Shown: positions 6,625 through 13,774, numbered from the stretch's first letter. The stretch: 17,093 nt of DNA from JAGLWW01 sp964640225 (GCA_964640225.1 CAZXFI010000015.1:1-17093), one strand, 5' to 3'. Notes: a model not told the origin generated them from the letters alone. A program made the numbers and translations.

Positions 6625-8226
6625 TTGGCCAAAAAAACCGACAGTAATGAGAGCGTGAAAAAGAAATACGTTCTCACCGCGGACAACGTTAAGGCTGAAG
6701 TCAAAATAATACGCAAGCAGGAAGATTATGTTTCCAGGTACGCCATAAGCTATCCCGAGATAAAGGAAGCCACCTCCGTGATACTGGGCTCCATAAAGGA
6801 GGAACTTATAAGGTCCCTGGGAGTCAAGGGAAGCGAGATACTGGACCCGCAGATAATGGAAAAAATTAAGAAAGACTCCCTTAGCAAGTCAGAGGAACTC
6901 ATAAAGAAGCACATACCCCACCTTTCCGGGGAAAAGAGAAAAATCCTTGCAGGGGAGCTTCTGCACGAAATGTTCGGCCTGGGGCCGATAGAGCTGCTTC
7001 TCAAGGACGACGACCTGGAGGAGATAGTTATAAACAACTCACTGGAGCCCCTGTGGGTTTACCACAAGGAGTTCGGGTGGCTCAAGAGCAACATCGTGCT
7101 GAAAAGCGAGGAAGAAACCTACAATTACGCCTCCATGATAGGAAGGAGGATAGGCAGGCAGATAACCAACCTGATGCCGCTCATGGACGCCCACCTGATA
7201 AGCGGGGACAGGGTGAACGCCACTCTCTTCCCTATATCCACCAAGGGGAACACTCTTACCATAAGAAAATTCGCGAGGAATCCCTGGACCATAATACACC
7301 TCATAGACCCCAAAGTGAACACCCTGTCAAAGGAAGTGGCCGCCCTGCTATGGCTGTGCATAGAGTATGAGATGAATATGATTATCGCCGGCGGGACCGC
7401 CTCGGGGAAGACCTCCCTGCTCAACGCCCTCACCCCTTTCATGCCTCCCACCAACAGGATAGTTTCCATAGAGGACACGAGGGAGCTGCAGCTCCCGGAG
7501 TTCCTGCACTGGATTCCCCTCAACACCAGGGAGCCCAATCCCGAGGGCAAGGGGGAGGTAAGCATGCTGGAGCTGATGGTAAACTCCCTGAGAATGAGGC
7601 CCGACAGGATTATAGTGGGCGAGATAAGAAGGCAGAGGCAGGCCGAGGTCCTGTTTGAGGCCATGCACACCGGGCATTCTGTTTACTCCACGCTCCATGC
7701 CAACACGGCAGACGAGGTAAGAAGGAGGATGGTGAACCCGCCCATCTCGCTTCCCGAGACCATGCTTGAGGCCCTCCACCTGACCTGCGTCCAATTCAGG
7801 CAGAGAAGGCTCGGCATAAGGAGGACCTTTGAGCTGGGGGAGATAGTCCCCACGAGAGGAATGGGAGGCAAGACAAAGGTTACAGTGAACGTGCTGTATA
7901 CATGGAACCCGCGCACGGACAGGCTTGAGAAGATAAGGAAGAGCGCCAAGCTGAGCGACATAAGCATGAGGCTCGTGGAGGAGATACAGATGCACACGGG
8001 CATGTCGGAGATAGAGCTGGAGAACGACCTCAAGGAGAAGCAGGGCATCCTCCAGTGGGCCCTTGAAAACAACATAAAGACCGTGAACACCGTGGGCAAG
8101 GTCATGGCGGACTACTACAAGGACAAGAATTACATACTGGACCTGGTCAAAAAGAAAGAAAAGCCCCAGAAGATTTTTGAGAAGAAACTTCTTGATGAGA
8201 TGAGAGCAAGAGGGCTTATAAAATGA
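6625..8226 (+). CDS. type II/IV secretion (Tad/ArlI-like) ATPase
   Basis: 533 residues from the TTG at 6625, preceded by GAGGTGA at 5 nt; a GTG at 6616 would add three residues but overlaps that site. This is the cytoplasmic hexameric motor that drives pilin assembly. Numbered from the TTG: Walker A GGTASGKT at 256-263, Asp box SIEDTREL at 281-288, Walker B RIIVGEI at 328-334 with the catalytic Glu, His box HTGH...STLHA at 348-359. The N-terminal domain (about 1-230) has the usual LLKDDDLEEIVIN element. A charged C-terminal tail of about 60 residues follows the core. It is followed by two T2SSF proteins, as in Tad and archaeal pilus loci. No ArlH-like KaiC ATPase or other archaellum genes are present, so an adhesive pilus is more likely than an archaellum. 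Confidence 0.95.
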   Translation: MAKKTDSNESVKKKYVLTADNVKAEVKIIRKQEDYVSRYAISYPEIKEATSVILGSIKEELIRSLGVKGSEILDPQIMEKIKKDSLSKSEELIKKHIPHLSGEKRKILAGELLHEMFGLGPIELLLKDDDLEEIVINNSLEPLWVYHKEFGWLKSNIVLKSEEETYNYASMIGRRIGRQITNLMPLMDAHLISGDRVNATLFPISTKGNTLTIRKFARNPWTIIHLIDPKVNTLSKEVAALLWLCIEYEMNMIIAGGTASGKTSLLNALTPFMPPTNRIVSIEDTRELQLPEFLHWIPLNTREPNPEGKGEVSMLELMVNSLRMRPDRIIVGEIRRQRQAEVLFEAMHTGHSVYSTLHANTADEVRRRMVNPPISLPETMLEALHLTCVQFRQRRLGIRRTFELGEIVPTRGMGGKTKVTVNVLYTWNPRTDRLEKIRKSAKLSDISMRLVEEIQMHTGMSEIELENDLKEKQGILQWALENNIKTVNTVGKVMADYYKDKNYILDLVKKKEKPQKIFEKKLLDEMRARGLIK

Positions 8227-8235
8227 GAGATTTTT

Positions 8236-9111
8236 ATGAAAAAAATCCCCCTCATCCCCATGCCGCTCGGAAAGGCTCTGGCTATTTCAAGAAAATTCAG
8301 GTGGATAAGCCAGTCCCTGGCAAGAATTTTTCCCGGGCTCAGGAGAGACCTCTACCAGAGCGAGATTGACATAAAGCCCATAGATTACGTGGGCATAGCC
8401 TTCTTCACGGCCCTTTTTTACTCGGTGATGATGGGCGGCGTGGTCACTCTCAGCGCGCTTGTTTTTCTGAAAAATTTTGACCCCATAGGCATCCTTGTGG
8501 GCCTTATGTTCTTTTTCATATCCTTTTACTTCATAATTCTTTATCCCAGGGTTATAGTCAAGAAAAGGATAAAGATTCTTGAAAAAAACCTCCTCTTTGC
8601 GCTCAGGCACATTCTGATAGAGATAAAGAGCGGCATACCGCTTTTTGACGCCCTCGTGGGCGTGAGCAGCGGTTACGAGGAGCTATCGGGGGAGTTCATG
8701 AAAATAGTGAAAAACATAAACGCGGGCAAGAGCCAGATAGAGTCCCTGAACGAGGCCTCGGAAAGGAACCCCTCCCTTTACTTCAGGCGGGCGCTCTGGC
8801 AGATAGTTAACGCCATCAAGGCCGGCAGCGATATAGGAAAAACGCTGGAGGTAATAACCGAGAACCTGTCGGAGGAGCAGCTCAACCAGATAAAATCATA
8901 CGGCCAGGAGCTGAACCCGTGGACCATGCTTTACATGATAGTGGCTGTAATAGCGCCGAGCCTGGGAGTGACCTTCCTTATAATACTTTCATCCTTTTCC
9001 GGCATAAACATACCGGAGATACTCTTTCCGGCAATACTGCTGGGCCTTTTCGTTTTCCAGGTGTTTTTCATAGGCTTCATAAAATCCAAGAGGCCCTCAA
9101 TGGCGGTGTAA
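8236..9111 (+). CDS. T2SSF (TadB/TadC-like) membrane platform protein 1
   Basis: 291 residues. Membrane helices at about 51-78, 83-107, 228-253 and 260-283 flank a cytoplasmic T2SSF helical domain (about 112-225) with the family-type stretch LIEIKSGIPLFDALVGVSSG. It forms the inner-membrane platform that couples the ATPase to the growing pilus. The size and single T2SSF domain match the bacterial TadB/TadC type, whereas archaellar ArlJ is a single protein of about 550 residues with two such domains. It starts 9 nt after the ATPase stop and its stop abuts the next ATG. Confidence 0.92.
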   Translation: MKKIPLIPMPLGKALAISRKFRWISQSLARIFPGLRRDLYQSEIDIKPIDYVGIAFFTALFYSVMMGGVVTLSALVFLKNFDPIGILVGLMFFFISFYFIILYPRVIVKKRIKILEKNLLFALRHILIEIKSGIPLFDALVGVSSGYEELSGEFMKIVKNINAGKSQIESLNEASERNPSLYFRRALWQIVNAIKAGSDIGKTLEVITENLSEEQLNQIKSYGQELNPWTMLYMIVAVIAPSLGVTFLIILSSFSGINIPEILFPAILLGLFVFQVFFIGFIKSKRPSMAV

Positions 9112-10095
9112 ATGAGACGCATATACAAGGTAGTGGGAAAATTCGTTCCGTACAAGAACAGGCTTAACGACATACTTAGGTACGCGGGCATGGAGGACAT
9201 CTCCTCGCTGGAATTTTCCGGGTTCATGTTCCTTTACAGCCTGATACTGGGAATAGGGGCCTTTGTCATGACCTTCCTTTTCTTTGATATCATGTTTGCG
9301 GGAGTCGCTGGAATTGCGGCCTTCGTGGCTTTCCAGACACTCCTTTACATACTCCTGGTCCTTGTAATGGACAGCAGGACAAGGCAGATAGAGGAGGTCC
9401 TGGCCGACGCCCTGCAGCTCATGTCCGCGAACGTCAGGGCGGGAATGACTCTGGACAGGGCAATCTGGCTGTCTGCAAGGCCCGAGTTCGGCCCGCTGGA
9501 AGACGAGATAAAGCAGTTCGGGAAGGAGGTTCTCGGGGGGGTTTCAATGGTGGAGGCCCTGAGGAACATAAAGAAAAGGGTTAACTCGGACCTGCTAAAC
9601 AGGACGCTTAAGCTTATGGAGGAGGGTTTGAGGTCGGGAGGGGAGATGGCCAAGCTGCTTGACGAGACGGCCTCTGACATAAGAAAGATAAAGATAATGA
9701 GGAAGCAGGTTAAGAGCAACGTGATAATGTATTCAATGTTCATAATATTCGCATCAGTGCTGGGCGCGCCCCTGCTCTTCGCGGTTTCCGTGTATTTCAT
9801 AGACATGATAGGCGGGTTCTGGGGCGACAAGACAGAGGAGGTTTCAAGCCACATGAGTTCGGGCTTCATGAAGATGACCGGGCCGCAGATAGAGGTGGCT
9901 GACATGATTCTTTTCTCGGTGGCCTGTATAATCCTGACAACGGTCTTTGGCTCGCTCATAATAGGGCTCATACAGACCGGGAAGGAAAAGAGAGGACTCA
10001 AGTACGTGCCCCTCCTGACAGGCTCCGCGGTTTTCATATTCTTCGCGGTCAGATACGTCATAACCTCGCTCTTCGGGAGTTTTCTGGGATTTTAA
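9112..10095 (+). CDS. T2SSF (TadB/TadC-like) membrane platform protein 2
   Basis: 327 residues starting immediately after the previous stop. Helices at about 35-57, 60-86, 203-231, 262-287 and 300-323. The T2SSF domain lies at about 90-200 with LADALQLMSANVRAGMTLDRA and the GLRSGGEMAKLLDE element. Together with the previous protein it makes the two-domain platform usually provided by one ArlJ-type polypeptide. Both halves have complete domains and their own starts, so this is a true two-gene arrangement and not a frameshift. The operon seems to end here, since a promoter for the major pilin follows. Confidence 0.92.
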   Translation: MRRIYKVVGKFVPYKNRLNDILRYAGMEDISSLEFSGFMFLYSLILGIGAFVMTFLFFDIMFAGVAGIAAFVAFQTLLYILLVLVMDSRTRQIEEVLADALQLMSANVRAGMTLDRAIWLSARPEFGPLEDEIKQFGKEVLGGVSMVEALRNIKKRVNSDLLNRTLKLMEEGLRSGGEMAKLLDETASDIRKIKIMRKQVKSNVIMYSMFIIFASVLGAPLLFAVSVYFIDMIGGFWGDKTEEVSSHMSSGFMKMTGPQIEVADMILFSVACIILTTVFGSLIIGLIQTGKEKRGLKYVPLLTGSAVFIFFAVRYVITSLFGSFLGF

Positions 10096-10103
10096 AGAAA
10101 AAC

Positions 10104-10139
10104 TTTATAAATAAGCCCTCTCTAATTAATTCCAGGTGA
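10104..10139 (+). promoter_or_regulatory. promoter and RBS of major pilin copy 1
   Basis: TATA box CTTTATAAATAAG (10103-10115 region) is followed at the expected distance by AGGTGA (10134-10139), 7 nt before the ATG at 10147. The same TTTATAAATAAG core precedes the second copy, so each pilin gene is transcribed on its own, probably at a high level. Confidence 0.7.
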
Positions 10140-10146
10140 AACAAAA

Positions 10147-10590
10147 ATGCTAGGCAAAAAAGGTCAATCGGCCCTTGAATACCTGATGACTTACGGATGG
10201 GCTATATTGATAATAATAATAGTAGGAGGAGTTCTGTACTACTACGGCGTTTTCTCCCCTTCAAAGCTGGTTGGAGAAAGCAAAGTGGGATTCAGCAAGG
10301 TGCAAGTGGACACATGGGCAGTGGACCCGACAAATGACAACGTTTCCTTTATATTTGAGAACAGGGCAGGGAAGCAGATAACGATAACAAGTGTTGACGT
10401 CGGAGAGACTGATACAAACACTTCAATTGAAATGTCAGAGGGTTCAAAGAGTACCAGTTTCGTGTCTGTCAACTCGCCAAGCGTTGATTCGGGAGACGCG
10501 TACAGGTGGGACGTTACCATAAACTACTACCTGGAAGGCTACAACACAACGACGCTCACCAGCAGCGGGACTATCTCCGGAACAGCCTAA
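10147..10590 (+). CDS. major pilin, copy 1
   Basis: 147 residues. The leader MLGKKG is followed by QSALEYLMTYGWAIL and a run of isoleucines ending in VLYYYGVFSP. This is the typical archaeal class III signal peptide, cut between G6 and Q7, with the conserved Glu at +5. The helix forms the filament core; the rest is a beta-rich head with sequons (NVS, NTS, NTT). It has its own promoter and follows the assembly ATPase and platform genes, so it is the likely main subunit of that pilus. Apart from its third and fourth codons, it is identical to the next gene up to residue 129, then differs over 12 codons before the shared end GTISGTA. Confidence 0.92.
   Translation: MLGKKGQSALEYLMTYGWAILIIIIVGGVLYYYGVFSPSKLVGESKVGFSKVQVDTWAVDPTNDNVSFIFENRAGKQITITSVDVGETDTNTSIEMSEGSKSTSFVSVNSPSVDSGDAYRWDVTINYYLEGYNTTTLTSSGTISGTA
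10156..10533 (+). repeat. 378-bp direct repeat, copy A
   Basis: Bases 10156-10533 are identical to 10706-11083 (offset 550), including all synonymous positions. The block covers nearly the whole pilin gene except its first three codons and the C-terminal segment. A second shared block, 24 nt ending at TAAAAC (10570-10593), matches 11123-11146. Confidence 0.95.
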
Positions 10591-10609
10591 AACAAATAAC
10601 AAAACCCCC

Positions 10610-10630
10610 TCTATTTTCTTCTATTTTTTT
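10610..10630 (+). terminator. T-rich terminator after pilin copy 1
   Basis: The stretch CTCTATTTTCTTCTATTTTTTT lies about 20 nt after the stop codon and has no strong stem. Archaeal termination is often caused by such T runs. The next TATA box follows at 10644. Confidence 0.4.
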
Positions 10631-10643
10631 CCCTGTTAGTATT

Positions 10644-10691
10644 ATTTATAAATAAGCGATTTCTAAATAAAATCAGGTGAAACTAAAGGTG
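10644..10691 (+). promoter_or_regulatory. promoter and RBS of major pilin copy 2
   Basis: TATA box ATTTATAAATAAG at 10644-10656 resembles that of copy 1. An AGGTGA (10675-10680) sits 16 nt from the ATG, too far for best use, and a second AAGGTG (10686-10691) lies 5 nt before the ATG at 10697. The spacing suggests 8-9 bases were gained here relative to copy 1. Confidence 0.65.
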
Positions 10692-10696
10692 TTTAA

Positions 10697-11143
10697 ATGA
10701 GTGGAAAAAAAGGTCAATCGGCCCTTGAATACCTGATGACTTACGGATGGGCTATATTGATAATAATAATAGTAGGAGGAGTTCTGTACTACTACGGCGT
10801 TTTCTCCCCTTCAAAGCTGGTTGGAGAAAGCAAAGTGGGATTCAGCAAGGTGCAAGTGGACACATGGGCAGTGGACCCGACAAATGACAACGTTTCCTTT
10901 ATATTTGAGAACAGGGCAGGGAAGCAGATAACGATAACAAGTGTTGACGTCGGAGAGACTGATACAAACACTTCAATTGAAATGTCAGAGGGTTCAAAGA
11001 GTACCAGTTTCGTGTCTGTCAACTCGCCAAGCGTTGATTCGGGAGACGCGTACAGGTGGGACGTTACCATAAACTACTACCTGACGGAATACGGAGCAGG
11101 CACGACCATTGCAAGTACAGGAACTATCTCCGGAACAGCCTAA
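10697..11143 (+). CDS. major pilin, copy 2
   Basis: 148 residues with leader MSGKKG and the same QSALEYLM signal, filament helix and head as copy 1. The proteins differ at two leader residues (LG/SG region) and in a segment after NYYL: EGYNTTTLTSS in copy 1 against TEYGAGTTIAST here. They then share GTISGTA. The variable stretch would lie on the exposed head domain and copy 2 loses the NTT sequon there. Tandem major pilins may be used together or alternately. A 378-bp perfect repeat close to a scaffold gap could in principle be an assembly artefact, but the two flanks and C-termini are distinct, which argues for two real genes. Confidence 0.9.
   Translation: MSGKKGQSALEYLMTYGWAILIIIIVGGVLYYYGVFSPSKLVGESKVGFSKVQVDTWAVDPTNDNVSFIFENRAGKQITITSVDVGETDTNTSIEMSEGSKSTSFVSVNSPSVDSGDAYRWDVTINYYLTEYGAGTTIASTGTISGTA
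10706..11083 (+). repeat. 378-bp direct repeat, copy B
   Basis: Second member of the identical block described at 10156-10533. It ends exactly where the C-terminal segment of the two pilins begins to differ. Confidence 0.95.
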
Positions 11144-11149
11144 AACCCC

Positions 11150-11166
11150 TTTCTGTTTTTTATTTT
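11150..11166 (+). terminator. T-rich terminator after pilin copy 2
   Basis: TTTCTGTTTTTTATTTT follows the stop codon of the second pilin by a few bases. It overlaps the end of the minus-strand gene, so the two transcripts converge here. Confidence 0.35.
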
Positions 11167-11531
11167 ACTCAATCCTGTCTATGCCGTAATTGTTCCAGTT
11201 TATTTCNNNNNNNNNNNNNNNNNNNNNNNNNNNNNNNNNNNNNNNNNNNNNNNNNNNNNNNNNNNNNNNNNNNNNNNNNNNNNNNNNNNNNNNNNNNNNN
11301 NNNNNNCCAGTTTATTTCCTTTTTGTTTCGTGGCCTGTTAAAATTGAATTTTACTCCGGGCAGGTTCTTCCTCTCGTTGTCTGAGATAACCATGTAACCC
11401 GTTTTTTCTCCCGAATTGAGCTTGATGTTGTACTTTCCGTCTTTTACTGTCATTTTTTTCACGTTGGCCTTGTCCATCTCCCTGAAAACGTCAGAAAGTT
11501 TCATTCTAGTCAATTCTTCCGTGTCTATCAT
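11165..11531 (-). CDS. unknown 84-residue protein, interrupted by scaffold gap
   Basis: The part right of the gap starts with ATG at 11531 (MIDTEELTRMKLSDVFREMD) and reads to KKEINW at the gap edge. If the N run and one copy of the flanking 12-nt overlap are removed, the frame continues NNYGIDRIE and stops at TAA (11165-11167), giving 84 residues. I recognise no family. It is Lys- and Asn-rich and lacks Cys, membrane helices and a signal, so it is probably a small cytoplasmic protein. It starts 10 nt after the stop of a ribbon-helix-helix protein and is clearly co-transcribed with it. A toxin-antitoxin or regulator pair is possible, but nothing in the sequence shows a toxin activity. Confidence 0.65.
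11207..11306. other. assembly gap, 100 Ns
   Basis: Exactly 100 Ns, the usual placeholder for a gap of unknown size. The 12 bases before it (11195-11206) and after it (11307-11318) are both CCAGTTTATTTC. Collapsing on that overlap restores an open reading frame. Confidence 0.98.
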
Positions 11532-11541
11532 GTTTTCACCC

Positions 11542-11754
11542 CTAAAAATCTAATTTATCCAGTTTATTTCTCATCCTGTAAGATTCCTCAATTCTTTCCC
11601 TGTTATTATCTATATACTCTCTAACCGCATTCTCAGCAATTTCCTGGTACGTGTCAAACTCGCCAAGCCTTATAAAACTATCCATTACGTTCAGATGCAG
11701 AACAGGCATGCGAACTGCCACCTGTTCATAAGAATCTTTTTCACCTTTTCCCAT
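11542..11754 (-). CDS. ribbon-helix-helix DNA-binding protein
   Basis: 70 residues. EQVAVRMPVLHLNVMDSFIRLG matches the short N-terminal strand, then the first helix of an Arc/MetJ/CopG-type fold, and GEFDTYQEIAENAVREYIDN is the second helix (the G-x-F-x-T-x-x-E turn is typical of archaeal members). Such proteins bind DNA as dimers through the strand and often repress their own operon. The charged tail (ERIEESYRMRNKLDKLDF) may bind a partner, such as the small protein encoded just downstream. The ATG is preceded by AAGGTG. A TATATATA box lies upstream, next to the divergent methyltransferase promoter. Confidence 0.8.
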   Translation of the reverse strand: MGKGEKDSYEQVAVRMPVLHLNVMDSFIRLGEFDTYQEIAENAVREYIDNNRERIEESYRMRNKLDKLDF

Positions 11755-11786
11755 AACAACACCTTGTTACTATTAGGTAGTTATTC

Positions 11787-11798
11787 AGTATATATACT
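11787..11798 (-). promoter_or_regulatory. TATA box and palindrome for the RHH operon
   Basis: AGTATATATACT is a perfect 12-bp palindrome 33-44 nt upstream of the ATG at 11754. It reads as a strong TATA box on the minus strand. Being palindromic, it could also be an operator for the dimeric RHH protein, which would allow autoregulation. Confidence 0.55.
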
Positions 11799-11812
11799 TT
11801 GCGGTGGCCTTT

Positions 11813-11824
11813 CCTATATAAAAT
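11813..11824 (+). promoter_or_regulatory. TATA box for the methyltransferase gene
   Basis: CCTATATAAAAT is centred about 27 nt upstream of the ATG at 11845, with no ribosome binding site, so a leaderless transcript is likely. It lies within 15-35 nt of the divergent TATA box of the RHH gene. Confidence 0.6.
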
Positions 11825-11844
11825 CAGGCTTGCTTAAAGTTGTT

Positions 11845-12444
11845 ATGAAGATAAAAGGCATGGATTTGGATACAAATGGGGTTTACGAGCCCAGGGAGGA
11901 CAGCCTGCTTCTCGCGGAGGCTGTTGTAGAGGAAAAAACGGCCGGAGAAGTCCTTGATATGGGAACAGGCACCGGTATACAGGCATTAGTAGCCTCAAGA
12001 ACGGCAAAGCGCGTAAAAGGCGTGGATATAAGCCAAAAAGCCGTTAAAACCGCGGAAACGAACGCAAAAAGAAACGGCATAAAAAACGCTTTTTTCAGGC
12101 AAAGCGACCTTTTCGGAAGCGTTTCAGGCCTTTTCGACGTTGTAATTTTCAACCCCCCTTATCTGCCTGAAAAACAGGGCCTTCACCAGGACTCGGAGCA
12201 GTGGGCGGGGGGCAGAACCGGAAGGGAAGTCATATCCAGGTTCGCCCGGAAGGCCGGCGACCACCTGAAGAAAGACGGGAAAATACTGGTGGCAATCTCC
12301 TCACTCACGGGCCTTGAGGAAACCAAAAATATTTTTGAAAAAAACGGCTTTTCCGCAAGTGTTCTGAAAGAAAAGAAAATACCATGGGAAAAACTGTACG
12401 TTCTGGGAATCAAAGCTTCTTCATTGCATCAAGGGCCGCCGTGA
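11845..12444 (+). CDS. HemK/Mtq2-type protein methyltransferase
   Basis: 199 residues, with the ATG at 11845 placed by the TATA box and by MKIKGMDLDTNGVYEPREDS, the usual N-terminus of the short archaeal/eukaryotic form. The SAM site is LDMGTGTGIQ (37-46), the acidic residue of motif II is in KGVDIS (58-63), and the catalytic NPPY (103-106) marks modification of an amide or amino nitrogen. Relatives (yeast Mtq2 and archaeal homologues) methylate the Gln of the GGQ loop in the release factor aRF1/eRF1, usually with a Trm112 partner, which is not seen here. The N-terminal domain of bacterial PrmC is missing, as expected for this group. The end overlaps the convergent oxidoreductase gene by 35 bp. 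Confidence 0.88.
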   Translation: MKIKGMDLDTNGVYEPREDSLLLAEAVVEEKTAGEVLDMGTGTGIQALVASRTAKRVKGVDISQKAVKTAETNAKRNGIKNAFFRQSDLFGSVSGLFDVVIFNPPYLPEKQGLHQDSEQWAGGRTGREVISRFARKAGDHLKKDGKILVAISSLTGLEETKNIFEKNGFSASVLKEKKIPWEKLYVLGIKASSLHQGPP

Positions 12445-13741
12445 CAAACGGGTAAACCGTCGGGGCCGGAGTAAGCTTCGGGTGGGTCGCTATCTGCAGC
12501 GTGACTATCTCGTTCATGGTCATGTTTTTCTCTATGGCCAGGTTTATCACGTTCACCATTTCCCCCACGGACTCGCCTCCGGCTATCTGCCCTCCCAGAA
12601 GAACCCCGCACCTGGAAAAAACAAGCTTCAGCGTGGTTTTCCTGGCTCCGGGAAGCTTTGCGGGATGCCTGTTCACGCATTCCGCGGTGCCCACTACCAC
12701 TTCAAAGCCTTCCTCCCTGGCCGACTTCTCCGTTAGGCCGCTTGAGGCAAGGGCCAGCCCGTCCACGATTGTGGAATAACTAGCAATCGTGCCCTTGTTC
12801 TCCTTCACGATAGTGAGATTATAGAGGCTGCTTCCCGCAACTCTTGCCTCGGCCACCGCCGTGGAGGCCAGCATGACTCCGGTCCTTTTCCTGGTGAAGA
12901 AATCCTTCTCCTCGGTGCAGTCCCCCGCGGCAAAAACGTTCATGTCGCTGGTCCGCATGTACTCGTCCACCAGTATTCCTCCCCGCTCGCCCACATTTAT
13001 GCCCCCGTTTTCCGCAAGCTCTGAATTCGGCCGGGCGCCTGTGCCTATAACGACAAGGTCCGCCTTTATCTCCGTTCCGTCCGCCAGTTTTACCGCTGCA
13101 ACCCTTTTTCCGCCCAGGAATTCCTCGGCCTTTGTCTCTGTGAAAATATTAACATTCTTCTCTTTGAGTTTTTCCGTGACCATGGCCGAAAATTCTTTGT
13201 CAAAAGAGTGATAAAGGATACGGGAACTTTTCTCTATAAGGGAGACGCTCTTGTTAGATTTGGAAAACTCGTCCGCGAACTCCACGCCTATGAAGCCTCC
13301 CCCAACTATGGCTATGTTGCGGGCATTTTCAAAATCGTTTTTAAGATTTTTTAGGTGCTCAAACTCTTTCTCTATTGTATACACGCCCATCTTTTCGCAG
13401 CCCTTTATTGGAGGGCAAGTCGGCCTGGAACCCGTGGCAAGAATCAGCTTGTCGTATATAATTTTTGCGCCGTCACGTGTTGCCACAAACTTCTCTTTGG
13501 TGTCAAGCCCGGTAACCTCGTCAATTTTCAGGTCTATTTTGTTTTTTGCGAAAGGCTCCGGAAGAAGGTTTTGTTCCGGGGATTCCAGGGTGGTGAACAT
13601 GTAAGGGATTCCGCAGGGTATGACTGGTTTTTTTGTTTTCCTTACGAGAAGTATTTTCTTTTCCGGATAATTGTGCCTCGCGGTGAGGGCGCTTATTATC
13701 CCGGAAGGCCCGCCGCCCACAACGACTATGTCATAATCCAT
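12410..13741 (-). CDS. FAD-dependent NADH oxidase / CoA-disulfide reductase family
   Basis: 443 residues. The FAD site is DIVVVGGGPSGI (4-15), the NAD(P)H site is IAIVGGGFIGVEFA (143-156), and the second FAD motif is MNVFAAGDC (267-275). The single redox cysteine C43 in VIPCGIPYMF is the mark of the NADH peroxidase/oxidase, CoA-disulfide reductase and NAD(P)H:sulfur oxidoreductase group, in place of a CxxxxC pair. A dimerisation domain fills residues about 320-443. No C-terminal rhodanese domain is present. The cellular role is probably oxidant or disulfide/polysulfide handling in the cytoplasm; which substrate cannot be read from the sequence. The ATG at 13741 lies about 27 nt from a TATA box, which suggests a leaderless transcript. 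Confidence 0.9.
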   Translation of the reverse strand: MDYDIVVVGGGPSGIISALTARHNYPEKKILLVRKTKKPVIPCGIPYMFTTLESPEQNLLPEPFAKNKIDLKIDEVTGLDTKEKFVATRDGAKIIYDKLILATGSRPTCPPIKGCEKMGVYTIEKEFEHLKNLKNDFENARNIAIVGGGFIGVEFADEFSKSNKSVSLIEKSSRILYHSFDKEFSAMVTEKLKEKNVNIFTETKAEEFLGGKRVAAVKLADGTEIKADLVVIGTGARPNSELAENGGINVGERGGILVDEYMRTSDMNVFAAGDCTEEKDFFTRKRTGVMLASTAVAEARVAGSSLYNLTIVKENKGTIASYSTIVDGLALASSGLTEKSAREEGFEVVVGTAECVNRHPAKLPGARKTTLKLVFSRCGVLLGGQIAGGESVGEMVNVINLAIEKNMTMNEIVTLQIATHPKLTPAPTVYPFVTAALDAMKKL

Positions 13742-13761
13742 GCTTAAAGGTAGAAGAACTT

Positions 13762-13774
13762 AATTTATAAAATT
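13762..13774 (-). promoter_or_regulatory. TATA box for the oxidoreductase gene
   Basis: Read on the minus strand, AATTTTATAAATT is centred about 27 nt before the ATG at 13741. The region 13742-13818 is a short divergent promoter area. Confidence 0.6.

Noticed and set aside
401..10095. Archaellum (arl/fla) operon
   Set aside because: The ATPase and platform are shared by all such machines, but ArlH, ArlF/G, and ArlC/D/E are missing and the platform is split in two as in Tad systems.
8236..10095. A single platform gene broken by a frameshift at 9109-9112
   Set aside because: Both parts have complete T2SSF domains with their own membrane helices and lengths typical of TadB/TadC, and the second starts with an ATG right at the junction.
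11165..11754. Firm toxin-antitoxin annotation
   Set aside because: Only the RHH half is recognisable; the partner shows no toxin fold or catalytic motif, so the label is not supported.
11695..11844. Longer N-terminus for the methyltransferase starting at 11695
   Set aside because: It would run through the divergent promoter region and the RHH gene start, and the added residues do not resemble the family; the TATA box fits the ATG at 11845.
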